DNA from: Gammaproteobacteria bacterium | Lineage (GTDB): Bacteria; Pseudomonadota; Gammaproteobacteria; Eutrophobiales; Eutrophobiaceae | Reading direction: 5' to 3' | Length of the DNA stretch: 64,000 nt | Assembly: GCA_021773235.1 (NCBI GenBank) | Contig: JAJFKL010000030.1 | Span: 248,001 to 312,000, forward strand | Shown here: piece after piece, positions 35,635-45,487 of the stretch | Numbering within the stretch: position 1 is the stretch's first letter | Layout of the letters: every line of letters begins with the position of its first letter | Notes under the pieces: generated by a model | Databases searched by the model: none | What the model saw: the letters and a program-made list of their open reading frames with translations, nothing else | Told to the model about the DNA's origin: nothing | Made by a program: the position numbers and the translations under genes

Positions 35635-36075
35635 ATGAGCTGGACGGTTTATTTGTCAGGTGAGATCCATACTGATTGGCGTGAACAAATTATGAACGGT
35701 ACTGATAAGTTAGGTTTAGATATTAGCTATACATCAGCCGTTACGAATCATGATGCGAGTGATGCCGCCGGCGATCACTTGGGTAATGAGGACAACAATT
35801 TTTGGCGCGATCATAAGTCAGCCAAGGTTAATGCCATACGTACTAAGAACTTAATCGAGATATGCGATATAGCGGTGATTCGTTTTGGTGATAAATACAA
35901 ACAGTGGAATGCCGCGTTTGATGCGGGTTGTTGTGCCGCACTAGCAAAGCCCTATATCACGCTGCACGATGAATCGATTATTCACCCATTGAAAGAGGTT
36001 GATGCCGCAGCCATGGCTTGGGCGCAAACTCCGGAACAAGTTATAGAGACCTTGAAATATGTCATCAGTGCCTGA
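35635..36075 (+). CDS. YtoQ family protein
   Basis: A 146-residue protein of the YtoQ family, known from its conserved opening SWTVYLSGEIHTDWREQI and the segment HLGNEDNNFWRDHKSAKVNAIRT. The fold is probably related to nucleoside 2-deoxyribosyltransferases, and FGDKYKQWNAAFDAGCCAAL is typical of that group. The biological role is unknown. ATG 35635 is preferred over TTG 35629 because of the GAGG site. It overlaps the next gene by 17 bases. Confidence 0.88.
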   Translation: MSWTVYLSGEIHTDWREQIMNGTDKLGLDISYTSAVTNHDASDAAGDHLGNEDNNFWRDHKSAKVNAIRTKNLIEICDIAVIRFGDKYKQWNAAFDAGCCAALAKPYITLHDESIIHPLKEVDAAAMAWAQTPEQVIETLKYVISA

Positions 36076-36433
36076 TTCAAAACCTGAAGATGATGAAGTA
36101 AGAAAAGCGATTGATATTGTCAGCCAAGCCTTTACGGATAAGGATTATGGTACGGCCTTGACCTTATTGAAGCCGTTGGCCGATGCGGGAATAGGGGAAG
36201 CGCTGGGCATGTTGGGCTTGGCTTATAAGGTGGGTGCTGGCGTTGAACCAGATGGGATAAAGGCAGTTGAATTATTACAAAAGGCGGTTGAGTTGGGCGA
36301 TGCGCTTGCGGCCCATAATTTGGCTCTTTTATATCAATTTGGCATGCCAAATGTGGAGCAAAATGCAAAAGCAAGCCAACGATATCACCAATTAGCGCAA
36401 GAAATGGGTGCTGATCTTGAGGAATTTGAGTGA
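36059..36433 (+). CDS. Sel1-repeat protein
   Basis: A 124-residue protein with two or three Sel1-like/TPR repeats: AGIGEALGMLGLAYKVGAGV and LGDALAAHNLALLYQFGMPN. Such repeats form helical scaffolds for protein contacts. No signal peptide is visible. The start lies inside ytoQ in another frame, so the two are probably translated together. Confidence 0.8.
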   Translation: MSSVPDSKPEDDEVRKAIDIVSQAFTDKDYGTALTLLKPLADAGIGEALGMLGLAYKVGAGVEPDGIKAVELLQKAVELGDALAAHNLALLYQFGMPNVEQNAKASQRYHQLAQEMGADLEEFE

Positions 36434-36636
36434 TTTACGTCACAACCTAGAAAAATTAGTTTATCTCAACAATTCAAATCAGAACTTAATGTAAATTATT
36501 AAGTAACTCATCGAAGATAATGAATTAAATAATGTTAATATTTTAGGCAAATGAACCATCAGTCTTTTTTCCAACTTTTAGGTGCTAAGTTACTGTTACA
36601 ACGGCAGTTTTTATATAAAAAAAACTCAAAGAATCC

Positions 36637-36666
36637 TTGACAGAGAAGTCTCGAAATCCCTATAGT
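36637..36666 (+). promoter_or_regulatory. Promoter of the mraZ-dcw cluster
   Basis: A perfect -35 TTGACA (36637-36642), an 18-base spacer and TATAGT (36661-36666) form a strong sigma-70 promoter. The transcription start would fall near 36673, just before the MraZ boxes. It is the main promoter for the division and cell wall genes that follow. Confidence 0.75.
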
Positions 36667-36674
36667 TCACGGAG

Positions 36675-36699
36675 TGGGGAATTGTGGGTAAAAGTGGAA
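36675..36699 (+). promoter_or_regulatory. MraZ operator (three TGGGN-type boxes)
   Basis: Three boxes spaced by exactly 5 bases lie directly after the promoter: TGGGG (36675-36679), TGGGT (36685-36689) and TGGAA (36695-36699). Direct TGGGN repeats with a 10-base period are the known binding site of MraZ, which represses its own operon. The third box is degenerate. Confidence 0.75.
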
Positions 36700-36725
36700 T
36701 TTACCAGCAAAATGGGGATGACATT

Positions 36726-37184
36726 GTGTTTCGAGGCTTTAATAAAATTAGCATTGATAGTAAGGGGCGTTTAGCGGTTCCCAGCCGTTATCGTGATCTT
36801 ATTGCTGTGCAAGCCGAAAAAAATCTTGTTATTACCTTAAACCCATTAGATCGCTCACTCTGGCTATATCCCCTGCCTGAATGGGATCTGATCGAAGATA
36901 AATTGGCCACCCTTTCCGATTTCGATAAACAAAGTCGACGTACCAAACAGATGATGCGCGGCTATGCCTCAGATTGCCAACTTGATAGTCAAGGACGCAT
37001 CCTCCTCCCCAAGGAATTGCGCTCTTATGCAGAACTCACTAAGCAGGCGGTAATACTGGGGCAAGGTAACAAATTCGAAATTTGGAATGAAAAGGCCTGG
37101 GATGCTCAGCGTGATGAGTGGTTGGAATCGGTTGGTGATGATTCGGTCCCCACACCAGAATCATTGCAATCGCTTTCATTGTAA
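36726..37184 (+). CDS. mraZ: Transcriptional regulator MraZ
   Basis: MraZ is an AbrB-like ring-forming regulator of the dcw cluster. From GTG 36726 the protein is 152 residues, the same as E. coli, and starts MFRGFNKISIDSKGRLAVP, the normal N-terminus. An in-frame GTG at 36684 has a good GGAG site but would add 14 residues and start within the operator boxes, so I reject it. The two repeated SxGRxxxP-type motifs are SKGRLAVPSRYRD and SQGRILLPKELR. Confidence 0.93.
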   Translation: MFRGFNKISIDSKGRLAVPSRYRDLIAVQAEKNLVITLNPLDRSLWLYPLPEWDLIEDKLATLSDFDKQSRRTKQMMRGYASDCQLDSQGRILLPKELRSYAELTKQAVILGQGNKFEIWNEKAWDAQRDEWLESVGDDSVPTPESLQSLSL

Positions 37185-37214
37185 CGTCGCCATGACGTTA
37201 AGCGATTTATCACA

Positions 37215-38162
37215 TTGAGTAATGGTCATAAACCAGTCTTATTAGATGAGGTTATAGAGGCACTAAATATTCGTGCAGATGGATTCTACATTGACGGTAC
37301 ATTCGGTCGCGGAGGCCATAGTCGTGAAATTATTAAACGGCTTGGTCCTGAAGGTCGTTTGCTTGCCTTTGATAAAGACCCAGATGCCGTTATGTCAGTT
37401 GGCACCGATCTTATTCAAGATGAACGTTTCGAAATCATCAAGGGCTCTTTCACCATGCTAATGCAACATGTTAAGCGACATGAAGTTGAAGCACAGGTCG
37501 CCGGCATTCTGTTTGACTTTGGTGTTTCTTCACCACAGCTAGATGATGCGGAACGTGGTTTTAGTTTTAGGTTTGATGCTCCGCTCGATATGCGCATGAA
37601 CCCTTCAGAAGGACAAACGGTTGCTGAGTGGTTGAACCATGCCAAAGAAATCGAAATTGCAAATGTGATCTATGAATATGGTGAAGAAAGAGCGTCTAGA
37701 CGAATTGCTAAGGCAATTGTTAATGCTCGTGTTGAAAGTTCGATAACTACAACCAGCCAACTTGCTGACCTTGTGCGTAAGGTTGTACCACCAAGAAAGC
37801 ACTCGAAAAAATCGGGTGATGTTCATCCTGCGACCAAGACTTTTCAAGCTTTACGTATTTATATCAACCGTGAACTTGAAGAGATAAAAGATGTATTGCC
37901 ACAAGCCGCTGACGTTTTATGTCCGGGCGGTCGGCTCACAGCGATAAGTTTCCACTCACTGGAAGATCGAATTGTTAAACGGTTTATGCGTGACCAATCA
38001 ACACCGAAGGCATATCCACCAGAGTTGCCGATCATGCCAGATGATAGTGACGTACAACTAAAGTTAATTGGTAAAAAAATACGAGCTAGTAAAGAAGAGG
38101 TTAATGAAAATCCTCGATCACGCAGTGCAACGTTACGTGTAGCGGAGCGTTTAAGTTCATGA
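37215..38162 (+). CDS. rsmH: 16S rRNA (cytosine-1402-N4)-methyltransferase
   Basis: RsmH (MraW) methylates N4 of C1402 in 16S rRNA. The 315 residues include the SAM loop DGTFGRGGHSREI, and DFGVSSPQLDDAERGFSFR and HSLEDRIVKRFM, all diagnostic. The start is TTG at 37215 with only a weak ribosome binding site; no in-frame ATG is near, so expression may be coupled to mraZ, whose stop is 30 bases before. It overlaps ftsL by 4 bases (ATGA). Confidence 0.96.
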   Translation: MSNGHKPVLLDEVIEALNIRADGFYIDGTFGRGGHSREIIKRLGPEGRLLAFDKDPDAVMSVGTDLIQDERFEIIKGSFTMLMQHVKRHEVEAQVAGILFDFGVSSPQLDDAERGFSFRFDAPLDMRMNPSEGQTVAEWLNHAKEIEIANVIYEYGEERASRRIAKAIVNARVESSITTTSQLADLVRKVVPPRKHSKKSGDVHPATKTFQALRIYINRELEEIKDVLPQAADVLCPGGRLTAISFHSLEDRIVKRFMRDQSTPKAYPPELPIMPDDSDVQLKLIGKKIRASKEEVNENPRSRSATLRVAERLSS

Positions 38163-38422
38163 AAATTTTATTACAGTACGGATTTTATATCGTTATTTTT
38201 GTATCTGCTTTGCAAGTCGTTATTGCACGTCATGAAACACGGCGTTTGTTTGTTGAACTGCAAGCACTTGAACGAACGCGTGATGAATTAAATGAAGAGT
38301 GGGGCAAGTTACAACTTGAACAAAGTACCTGGGCAATTAATGACAGGATTGAAACATTTGCCCGTACTAAACTCAGTATGAAAATGCCTGAACGAAGTTC
38401 AGTGGTTCTATTAGCGAAATGA
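38159..38422 (+). CDS. ftsL: Cell division protein FtsL
   Basis: A small bitopic division protein of 87 residues: one membrane helix (about 4-22, LLQYGFYIVIFVSALQVV) and a periplasmic coiled coil rich in Glu and Leu (LFVELQALERTRDELNEEW). FtsL works with FtsB and FtsQ in the divisome. It is shorter than in E. coli (121) because the cytoplasmic tail is almost absent. Start and stop overlap the neighbouring genes by 4 bases each. Confidence 0.92.
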   Translation: MKILLQYGFYIVIFVSALQVVIARHETRRLFVELQALERTRDELNEEWGKLQLEQSTWAINDRIETFARTKLSMKMPERSSVVLLAK

Positions 38423-40152
38423 AGATACGTACCATTCAAGCACAATATCCTAAACGTCGTTGGCTGATCCTCAGTTTATTCTTCTGTGGCATGGTTGTTC
38501 TTTCTTCGCGCGCAATTTACTTGCAACTTTTAAATAATGATTTTCTTAAAGACCATGGTGATGCACGGTCAATTCGTGTGGTCGAGATTCCAGCACACCG
38601 TGGTGTGATTACGGATCGAAATGGTGAGCAATTGGCTATGAGTACGCCGGTTGATTCGATCTGGGTTACACCAAGAAAAGTTTTTGAAAATGTAGAACTT
38701 TTACCTGAGTTGGCTGAGATCATGGATATGACGGTAACTGATTTGCACGAGGTAATACGTGATCGTATGAGTCGGGAGTTTGTTTATTTAAAGCGTCATG
38801 CCAATCCTGATGTCGTTAAGAAAGTTAAGCAACTAGGCATGAAAGGAGTTTCAACTGAACGCGAATATAAACGTTATTACCCTGCCGCTGAAGTAACCTC
38901 TCATTTTATTGGCTTTACCAATATAGATGATAAGGGGCAGGAAGGGCTGGAGTTAGCCTATAACAATTGGCTAACGGGTAAACCCGGCAAGAAGCGGGTT
39001 TTGAAAGATCGCTTAAATAGAGTTGTTCAAAACATAGAAAGTATTGAGCCTTCTGTGCCAGGCAAACAACTCGAATTAAGTATTGACCGACGAGTGCAAT
39101 ATCTAGCCTATCGAGAATTGGCAGCAGCCGTTAAATATCACCGAGCAAAAGGCGGATCACTGGTTATGTTGGATATCAGAACTGGTGAGGTCATGGCGAT
39201 GGTTGGGCAGCCATCGTATAACCCGAATAATAGAAAAGGTCTAAAGAGCCAGTATTTTCGTAATCGTGCCGTGACAGATGTCTTTGAGCCGGGCTCAACA
39301 ATGAAACCGTTTACTGTTGCTGCTGGATTAGAATCAGGAAATTACAAGCCGCATTCCTCAATTAATACCGCTCCCGGATATTATAAAGTAGGTGAATATA
39401 CGGTTCGTGATATGCGTAATTATGGAAAGATTGATGTCTCTACTGTTATTACGAAATCGAGTAATGTTGGTGCAAGTAAGATAGCTTTATCTTTAGAACC
39501 AGAACAATATTGGGATGCTTTAAGTCGGTTTGGTTTTGGTCAATCTACTGGTAGTGGCTACCCGGGAGAGTCATCAGGAAGTTTAAATCCGTTTAATACT
39601 TGGTCAGAAATTGAAATGGCAACCTTGTCATTTGGTTATGGGCTTTCGGTTACACCCTTACAACTTGCACATGCATATTCTGTTTTGGCAACGGGTGGTG
39701 TCATGTTGCCGGTTTCATTTATAAAAGTTAAAGGTTCTGTTTCGGGCAAACGTGTGATGCCAGAAAATATTACGCGACAGGTGCGAAAGATGTTGGAGAC
39801 AGTTGTCTCTGCAAGTGGCACTGGTAAGCGTGCTGCAATCAAGGGTTATCGTGTTATTGGAAAGACTGGCACGGTGCATAAATCTATCCGTGGTGGTTAT
39901 TCTGATGATCGTTATCTTTCTATCTTTGCCGGAATCGCACCTGCAAGTGAACCACGATTCGCTATGGTAGTTTTGATCGATGAGCCCGGTGGCGATCATC
40001 ATTATGGTGGAGTTGTTGCAGCGCCTGTTTTTTCAAGGGTGATGGAAGGAACATTTCGAATACTCAATATTCCGCCAGATGATTTACCTGCGTTTACCAG
40101 TCCTATCATGGCGCATCGCCAGAAATCAGATCAACTACAAGGGTTTGACTGA
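38419..40152 (+). CDS. ftsI: Septal transpeptidase FtsI (PBP3)
   Basis: PBP3 cross-links septal peptidoglycan. The 577-residue protein has one N-terminal membrane helix (about 15-33), a non-catalytic domain from RGVITDRNGEQLA, and a transpeptidase domain with the active serine in S293-T-M-K296, S347-S-N349 and K482-T-G484. The length and all three motifs are normal, so it should be a functional beta-lactam target. Confidence 0.97.
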   Translation: MKIRTIQAQYPKRRWLILSLFFCGMVVLSSRAIYLQLLNNDFLKDHGDARSIRVVEIPAHRGVITDRNGEQLAMSTPVDSIWVTPRKVFENVELLPELAEIMDMTVTDLHEVIRDRMSREFVYLKRHANPDVVKKVKQLGMKGVSTEREYKRYYPAAEVTSHFIGFTNIDDKGQEGLELAYNNWLTGKPGKKRVLKDRLNRVVQNIESIEPSVPGKQLELSIDRRVQYLAYRELAAAVKYHRAKGGSLVMLDIRTGEVMAMVGQPSYNPNNRKGLKSQYFRNRAVTDVFEPGSTMKPFTVAAGLESGNYKPHSSINTAPGYYKVGEYTVRDMRNYGKIDVSTVITKSSNVGASKIALSLEPEQYWDALSRFGFGQSTGSGYPGESSGSLNPFNTWSEIEMATLSFGYGLSVTPLQLAHAYSVLATGGVMLPVSFIKVKGSVSGKRVMPENITRQVRKMLETVVSASGTGKRAAIKGYRVIGKTGTVHKSIRGGYSDDRYLSIFAGIAPASEPRFAMVVLIDEPGGDHHYGGVVAAPVFSRVMEGTFRILNIPPDDLPAFTSPIMAHRQKSDQLQGFD

Positions 40153-41660
40153 TGATGACGGTTGAAAATTTGAGATATTCAAAATCACTTGGCGAACTTA
40201 TTAGTGATCCAACACTAGCCGAATCAGAACTTAATGTTAGCGGCGTTGCTATAGATAGTCGAAAAGTTAAACCGGGTGATTTATTCCTGGCATACAAAGG
40301 TTCGCAAGCTAACGGGATTGATTATATTGAGGATGCAGTTCGATCAGGCGCAATTGTGATTGCAGTGGATGAAGATGAAGCAATTAATGTAAAGACAGGT
40401 TCTATAAAGGTTATTAAAGTGGCCGGTTTGCGTAAGCAGGCGGGATTCATTATTAGCCGGTTTTATGATGAACCATCAAAAGCGATTCAGTTAATAGGTG
40501 TTACTGGTACAAATGGTAAGACCACGGTCTCATATATGATTGCCTATGCTTTATATGTGCTTGGTAAGCAAAGTGCTGTCATAGGCACCTTGGGTTATGG
40601 ACAGTTTCGCAAGTTACAAGCGAGTACATCAACGACCCCTGATCCTGTTAAGTTACATTCATTATTCTCTAGCTGGAAAGATGATGTTGATTTTGTTGCG
40701 ATGGAAGTTTCATCGCACGCGCTCGATCAAGGAAGGGTCGCAGGGGCTGAGTTTGATATTGCCGTGTTTACAAATTTGACACGTGATCATCTTGATTATC
40801 ATAAGACAATTGAAGATTACGCCGAAGCAAAATTTCAATTGTTTGCATCACCAAAACTTAAGCATGCCATCGTCAATATTGATGATAGCTACGGTGCTCA
40901 GCTCGCCAAACTATTACCTTCAACATTAAGCACTGTTATTTATTCGGCGAAACAAAACCTCTCTCAGTTGAGTAAGAAAGAGGTTTCTTTTGTTTATTGC
41001 AAAAAAATTGAGACTAATAATCTGAATTTAACAATATCAATAGACAGCTCGTGGGGACATGCAATTATACAGACGAGTTTATTAGGAGAGTTTAATGTAG
41101 ATAATATTCTTGCTGCGTTTGCAACACTCTGTGTATCTGGTTTTGATGTGGAAATAATTGCAGAGACATTGTCAGGGTTTACAGGCATTCCCGGTCGGAT
41201 GGAATATTTCTCTGCTGAGGAGAAACCATTGCTTGTTATTGATTACGCGCATACACCAGATGCACTTGAAAAGGCGTTAATAGCATTAAGAGCATATTGT
41301 TCAGGAAAATTATATTGTGTCTTCGGTTGTGGTGGCGATCGTGATGTAGGTAAACGCTCACAAATGGGAGCCATCTCCGAAAAGTTATCGGATCAAATAG
41401 TTATTACCAATGATAACCCACGGACAGAGGCACCAGAGCAGATCGTCGAGAATATTCTTGAAGGTGTTAAAGATAAATCCAACGTTACTATTAAGTACGA
41501 TCGATCAGATGCGATTACCAATACGTTTTTAAATGCTAATAAAAACGATGTGATCTTGATTGCAGGCAAAGGTCACGAAACGACACAACAGATTGGCGAG
41601 TCTTTATTACCATTTAGCGATCGAGAATTAGCTCGGCGTTTGACGGAAGACGAATCATGA
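40152..41660 (+). CDS. murE: UDP-MurNAc-tripeptide synthetase (meso-DAP adding)
   Basis: MurE adds the third amino acid to the peptidoglycan stem. The ATP loop is VTGTNGKTTVSYM (GTNGKT at 119-124). The DNPR motif in TNDNPRTEAPEQI is the mark of the meso-diaminopimelate-specific form, so the cell wall is of the Gram-negative A1-gamma type. 502 residues. It overlaps ftsI by one base and murF by four. Confidence 0.97.
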   Translation: MMTVENLRYSKSLGELISDPTLAESELNVSGVAIDSRKVKPGDLFLAYKGSQANGIDYIEDAVRSGAIVIAVDEDEAINVKTGSIKVIKVAGLRKQAGFIISRFYDEPSKAIQLIGVTGTNGKTTVSYMIAYALYVLGKQSAVIGTLGYGQFRKLQASTSTTPDPVKLHSLFSSWKDDVDFVAMEVSSHALDQGRVAGAEFDIAVFTNLTRDHLDYHKTIEDYAEAKFQLFASPKLKHAIVNIDDSYGAQLAKLLPSTLSTVIYSAKQNLSQLSKKEVSFVYCKKIETNNLNLTISIDSSWGHAIIQTSLLGEFNVDNILAAFATLCVSGFDVEIIAETLSGFTGIPGRMEYFSAEEKPLLVIDYAHTPDALEKALIALRAYCSGKLYCVFGCGGDRDVGKRSQMGAISEKLSDQIVITNDNPRTEAPEQIVENILEGVKDKSNVTIKYDRSDAITNTFLNANKNDVILIAGKGHETTQQIGESLLPFSDRELARRLTEDES

Positions 41661-43015
41661 TCAGCATGTCACTTTCCAAAGCAGCTACAGCTATTAAGTC
41701 AAATTATAATGGCGAAGATATTATGTTCTCCGGCTGCAGTATTGATAGTCGAACTATTGAGAAAGGAAATCTATTTATAGCCATAAACGGTGAAAATTTT
41801 GATGGACATGACTATGTGTCAATGGCAGAAGAGAAAGGTGCCGCAGTTTTATTACTTGAACATGAAGTAAGTCATAACAAGCCATTATTGAAAGTAAAAA
41901 ACACGAAAAAGGCGATGGGCTTACTAGCAAGATCCTGGCGTGAAGAAATGACCATTCCTGTCGTTGCTATAACCGGTAGTAATGGTAAGACGACAGTAAA
42001 AGAAATGGTTAGTAGCATCTTGTCTGAGATATCGGATGTGCATGCAACATCCGGTAACTTGAACAATGATATTGGCGTGCCTTTGACATTATTTGGACTT
42101 GATAAAAAACATCAATTTGCTGTGATAGAAATGGGCGCAAATCATCCGGGAGAAATCGAATGGCTAAGTGCCATAGCTCGACCGAATGTTGCGGTGATTA
42201 CGCAGTGCGCACCAGCACATCTAGAGGGCTTTGGTGATATTGATGGTGTCGCAAAAGCGAAAGCAGAAATCTACTCTGGTTTGCAACCATCCGGTACGGC
42301 AATTATTAATGCCGATGATGACTATGCAGAGTTTTGGGGTAAGCAATGCAAATTACTAAATAAACTTAGCTTTGGAATTGAATCCAGGAATGCAGGTGTT
42401 AGAGCAAGAAATATCAAGGTAGTTACACAATCTGCGTCTACTGATTTTGAATTAATCTGTTCAGCTGGTGCAACCAAAATAAGTTTGCCACTTTCCGGCA
42501 CGCATAATGTTATGAATGCTTTGGCTGCAGCAGCATGTTGCTTGAGTTTGGATGTGTCTTTACAGTCAATTAAAATCGGGCTTGAAAAAATGTCGCCGGT
42601 TAAAGGACGCTTACAGGTCAAGCAAGGTTTGCAAGGCGCACGAGTTATTGATGATACTTATAACGCTAACCCAACCTCATTAGAGGCCGCATTAAAAGTC
42701 CTCAGCAGTTATGAAGGAATGCGTTATTTAGTGTTGGCCGATATGGGTGAATTAGGTGATACGGCGATAGAGTTACATCGTGATGCTGGTATAGCGGCAA
42801 AACAAGCAGGAATAGAGGGTTTATTTACTATTGGTGACTTGAGTATAAATGCAATGCAGGCTTATGGTGATGGCGCATTACATTTTGAGTCTTATGAAGC
42901 TTTGAATAAGTCGCTAGTAGAGTTACTTACTAAGGATACAACTATCCTGGTTAAAGGTTCTCGATCTATGCAGATGGAACGTATTGTAAGTACATTGATG
43001 GAGGAACAGTTATAA
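41657..43015 (+). CDS. murF: UDP-MurNAc-tripeptide D-Ala-D-Ala ligase
   Basis: MurF adds the D-Ala-D-Ala dipeptide made by Ddl. The 452 residues equal the E. coli length. Motifs: [13 protein letters not shown] (ATP loop), the cofactor/lysine region around [14 protein letters not shown], and [15 protein letters not shown] in the C-terminal domain. Confidence 0.97.
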   Translation: MISMSLSKAATAIKSNYNGEDIMFSGCSIDSRTIEKGNLFIAINGENFDGHDYVSMAEEKGAAVLLLEHEVSHNKPLLKVKNTKKAMGLLARSWREEMTIPVVAITGSNGKTTVKEMVSSILSEISDVHATSGNLNNDIGVPLTLFGLDKKHQFAVIEMGANHPGEIEWLSAIARPNVAVITQCAPAHLEGFGDIDGVAKAKAEIYSGLQPSGTAIINADDDYAEFWGKQCKLLNKLSFGIESRNAGVRARNIKVVTQSASTDFELICSAGATKISLPLSGTHNVMNALAAAACCLSLDVSLQSIKIGLEKMSPVKGRLQVKQGLQGARVIDDTYNANPTSLEAALKVLSSYEGMRYLVLADMGELGDTAIELHRDAGIAAKQAGIEGLFTIGDLSINAMQAYGDGALHFESYEALNKSLVELLTKDTTILVKGSRSMQMERIVSTLMEEQL

Positions 43016-44097
43016 TGTTGCTCTGGTTAACAGAATATCTAGCACAATTTGATAGCGGGTTTAATGTATTCCGTTATTTAACATTAAGAACTATTTTAGG
43101 TGTGCTGACGTCATTATTTGTCTCTTTTATATTTGGTCCCTATTTAATTCGCCATTTAACTAATAAACAGATTGGTCAAAGCATCAGGGACGATGGTCCG
43201 GAAACGCACCTTGAAAAATCTGGCACCCCTACCATGGGTGGTTTATTAATTCTGATTTCAATTACCTTCAGTACATTGTGCTGGGCGGATTTAAATAATC
43301 GGTATGTATTAGTTGTTTTAATAGTAACGTTGTTGTTTGGTGTTATTGGTTTAATTGATGACTATAAAAAAGTTATCTATAACAACCCGAAAGGACTAAG
43401 TGCTAAATATAAATACACTGCGCAATCTGTCGTTGGTATTTGCGCAGCGGTTTATCTTTTTCAAACAGCTGTTCTTCCTGTTGAAACGCAATTAATTGTG
43501 CCGTTTGTCAAAGCCTTTGTGTTTGATATGGGTTGGTTATATATCGTGCTTGCCTATTTTGTCATCGTCGGTTCAAGTAATGCGGTTAATTTGACAGATG
43601 GTTTAGATGGTTTAGCCATTCTGCCTACGGTTATGGTCGCTGGCGCGCTGGCTATCTTTGCATATGCCACTGGACATGCCGGCTTTTCTAAATACCTCGG
43701 CATTCCCTTTATTCCTGGTGTTGGTGAGGTCGCAGTATTTTGTGCAGCCATCGTTGGTTCGGGGTTAGGTTTCCTTTGGTTTAACACTTATCCCGCACAG
43801 GTTTTTATGGGCGATATCGGTGCCTTGGCATTAGGCGCCGCATTAGGTGTGGTTGCTGTAGTCACACGACAAGAACTAGCGCTTTTCATTATGGGTGGTG
43901 TTTTTGTCATGGAAACGGTATCGGTCATTTTACAAGTTGGTTCTTTTAAATTGACCGGCAAGAGAATTTTTAGAATGGCTCCCTTGCATCACCACTATGA
44001 GCTAAAAGGTTGGCCAGAACCGAGAGTCATAGTTCGGTTCTGGATTATTACCGTAATCCTGGTCTTGATTGGCCTTGCTAGCCTGAAGATACGATGA
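43015..44097 (+). CDS. mraY: Phospho-MurNAc-pentapeptide transferase
   Basis: MraY makes lipid I by moving phospho-MurNAc-pentapeptide onto undecaprenyl phosphate in the inner membrane. The 360 residues equal E. coli, with ten predicted helices. Active-site aspartates are seen in [12 protein letters not shown] and [10 protein letters not shown], and the His cluster is [13 protein letters not shown]. It overlaps murF by one base. Confidence 0.98.
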   Translation: MLLWLTEYLAQFDSGFNVFRYLTLRTILGVLTSLFVSFIFGPYLIRHLTNKQIGQSIRDDGPETHLEKSGTPTMGGLLILISITFSTLCWADLNNRYVLVVLIVTLLFGVIGLIDDYKKVIYNNPKGLSAKYKYTAQSVVGICAAVYLFQTAVLPVETQLIVPFVKAFVFDMGWLYIVLAYFVIVGSSNAVNLTDGLDGLAILPTVMVAGALAIFAYATGHAGFSKYLGIPFIPGVGEVAVFCAAIVGSGLGFLWFNTYPAQVFMGDIGALALGAALGVVAVVTRQELALFIMGGVFVMETVSVILQVGSFKLTGKRIFRMAPLHHHYELKGWPEPRVIVRFWIITVILVLIGLASLKIR

Positions 44098-44137
44098 GGG
44101 ATGCCACTTGCTTTGTGCTACAGAAAAAAAGATAACG

Positions 44138-45487
44138 ATGAAAGAAACTAAACGTCATTACGATGCAGTCGTAGTTGGTCTTGGGAAGACTGGGCTCTCG
44201 TGCGTGCGTTATCTGTTAGATGAAGGTTTGGATATTGCTGTAACTGACAGCCGTGTAAACCCACCCGGCCTCTCGACCTTTAAGTCGGAGTGCACATCAG
44301 TCCCTGCTTTTCTGGGTGAAATCAATACGGAAACCCTGTTGTCATCAGACCAAATAATTCTAAGCCCAGGAGTCTCATTGAAAAACGAGGCTGTTAAACA
44401 AGCGATTGCACATGGCATTCCTGTTTTTGGTGACATTGAAATATTTTGCCAACAAGCGAAGGCACCCATAATCGCTGTATCTGGATCTAATGGAAAGAGC
44501 ACGGTTACAACATTGGTAGCGGCAATGACACAGCAAGCGGGTTTAAAAACATGTGTTGGTGGAAATCTCGGTACGCCAGTACTTGAATTACTAAATGAAG
44601 GTATTCCCGATATATATGTACTTGAATTATCCAGTTTCCAATTGGAAACGACTTTCTCCTTAAGTGCGCATGCAAGCGTGGTATTAAATATCACACCTGA
44701 TCACATGGATCGTTATGCGAATTCAGATGAATACGCTAATGCAAAGAAAAAAATCTATTCAGGGAATGGCTTGATGGTCATCAATAAGGATGATGCTGTA
44801 GTTAAAACAATGGATGACAGTTCAAGGCAATCGATTTCTTTTACTCTCGGCGAAACTGATAAGAACAACTTTGGCATTACTAAAGACAATGGTGAAGTCT
44901 GGTTATGTCAAGGTGATAACAAAATAATCAATCAAGATGAGCTTGGAATAAAAGGTGAACATAATGTCGCCAATGCTCTGGCTGCAATGGCATTAGCAAG
45001 CTCCGTCAATGTGCCAGTTGAAGCGATGGTTAAAACCTTAAAAAGGTTTTCTGGTCTGGAACATCGATGTCAACGAGTCGCAACAATAAACAAGGTTAAC
45101 TGGTTCAACGATTCGAAGGCGACAAATGTGGGTGCTTGTATCGCGTCTATTAAAGGGCTTTGTGATCTTGGCAAGATTATTCTTATTGCCGGTGGCGATA
45201 GTAAAGGTGCAGATTTATCCAGTTTGAGTCCAATTATTAAACGATATGTGAAACATGTTTTGTTGATGGGCGTCGATGCAAAAAAAATAGCAAATGTTAT
45301 TGATTCAACAGTCATACACGATTTTGTGATTGATATGAATGAGGCGGTAGACATTGCAAGTAGCGTAGCCGAGGCCGGTGATGTGGTTCTGCTAGCACCT
45401 GCGTGTGCCAGTCTGGATATGTATGAAAATTATCAACAGCGCGGTGATGTATTTGTTGCAGCAGTTAATTCATTGGAGGCGCGTTGA
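44138..45487 (+). CDS. murD: UDP-MurNAc-L-alanine-D-glutamate ligase
   Basis: MurD adds D-glutamate to UDP-MurNAc-L-Ala. From ATG 44138 the protein is 449 residues, starting with the uridine-binding VVVGLGKTGLSC; an in-frame TTG at 44108 would add ten unusual residues. The ATP loop is VSGSNGKSTVTTL, and NDSKATNVGACIASI is the C-terminal family motif. A 40-base gap before it is the largest in this part of the cluster. Confidence 0.96.
   Translation: MKETKRHYDAVVVGLGKTGLSCVRYLLDEGLDIAVTDSRVNPPGLSTFKSECTSVPAFLGEINTETLLSSDQIILSPGVSLKNEAVKQAIAHGIPVFGDIEIFCQQAKAPIIAVSGSNGKSTVTTLVAAMTQQAGLKTCVGGNLGTPVLELLNEGIPDIYVLELSSFQLETTFSLSAHASVVLNITPDHMDRYANSDEYANAKKKIYSGNGLMVINKDDAVVKTMDDSSRQSISFTLGETDKNNFGITKDNGEVWLCQGDNKIINQDELGIKGEHNVANALAAMALASSVNVPVEAMVKTLKRFSGLEHRCQRVATINKVNWFNDSKATNVGACIASIKGLCDLGKIILIAGGDSKGADLSSLSPIIKRYVKHVLLMGVDAKKIANVIDSTVIHDFVIDMNEAVDIASSVAEAGDVVLLAPACASLDMYENYQQRGDVFVAAVNSLEAR

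Noticed and set aside
36684-36725. GTG 36684 as the mraZ start
   Set aside because: It lies inside the MraZ boxes and would add 14 residues before the conserved MFRG-type N-terminus, despite a fair ribosome binding site.
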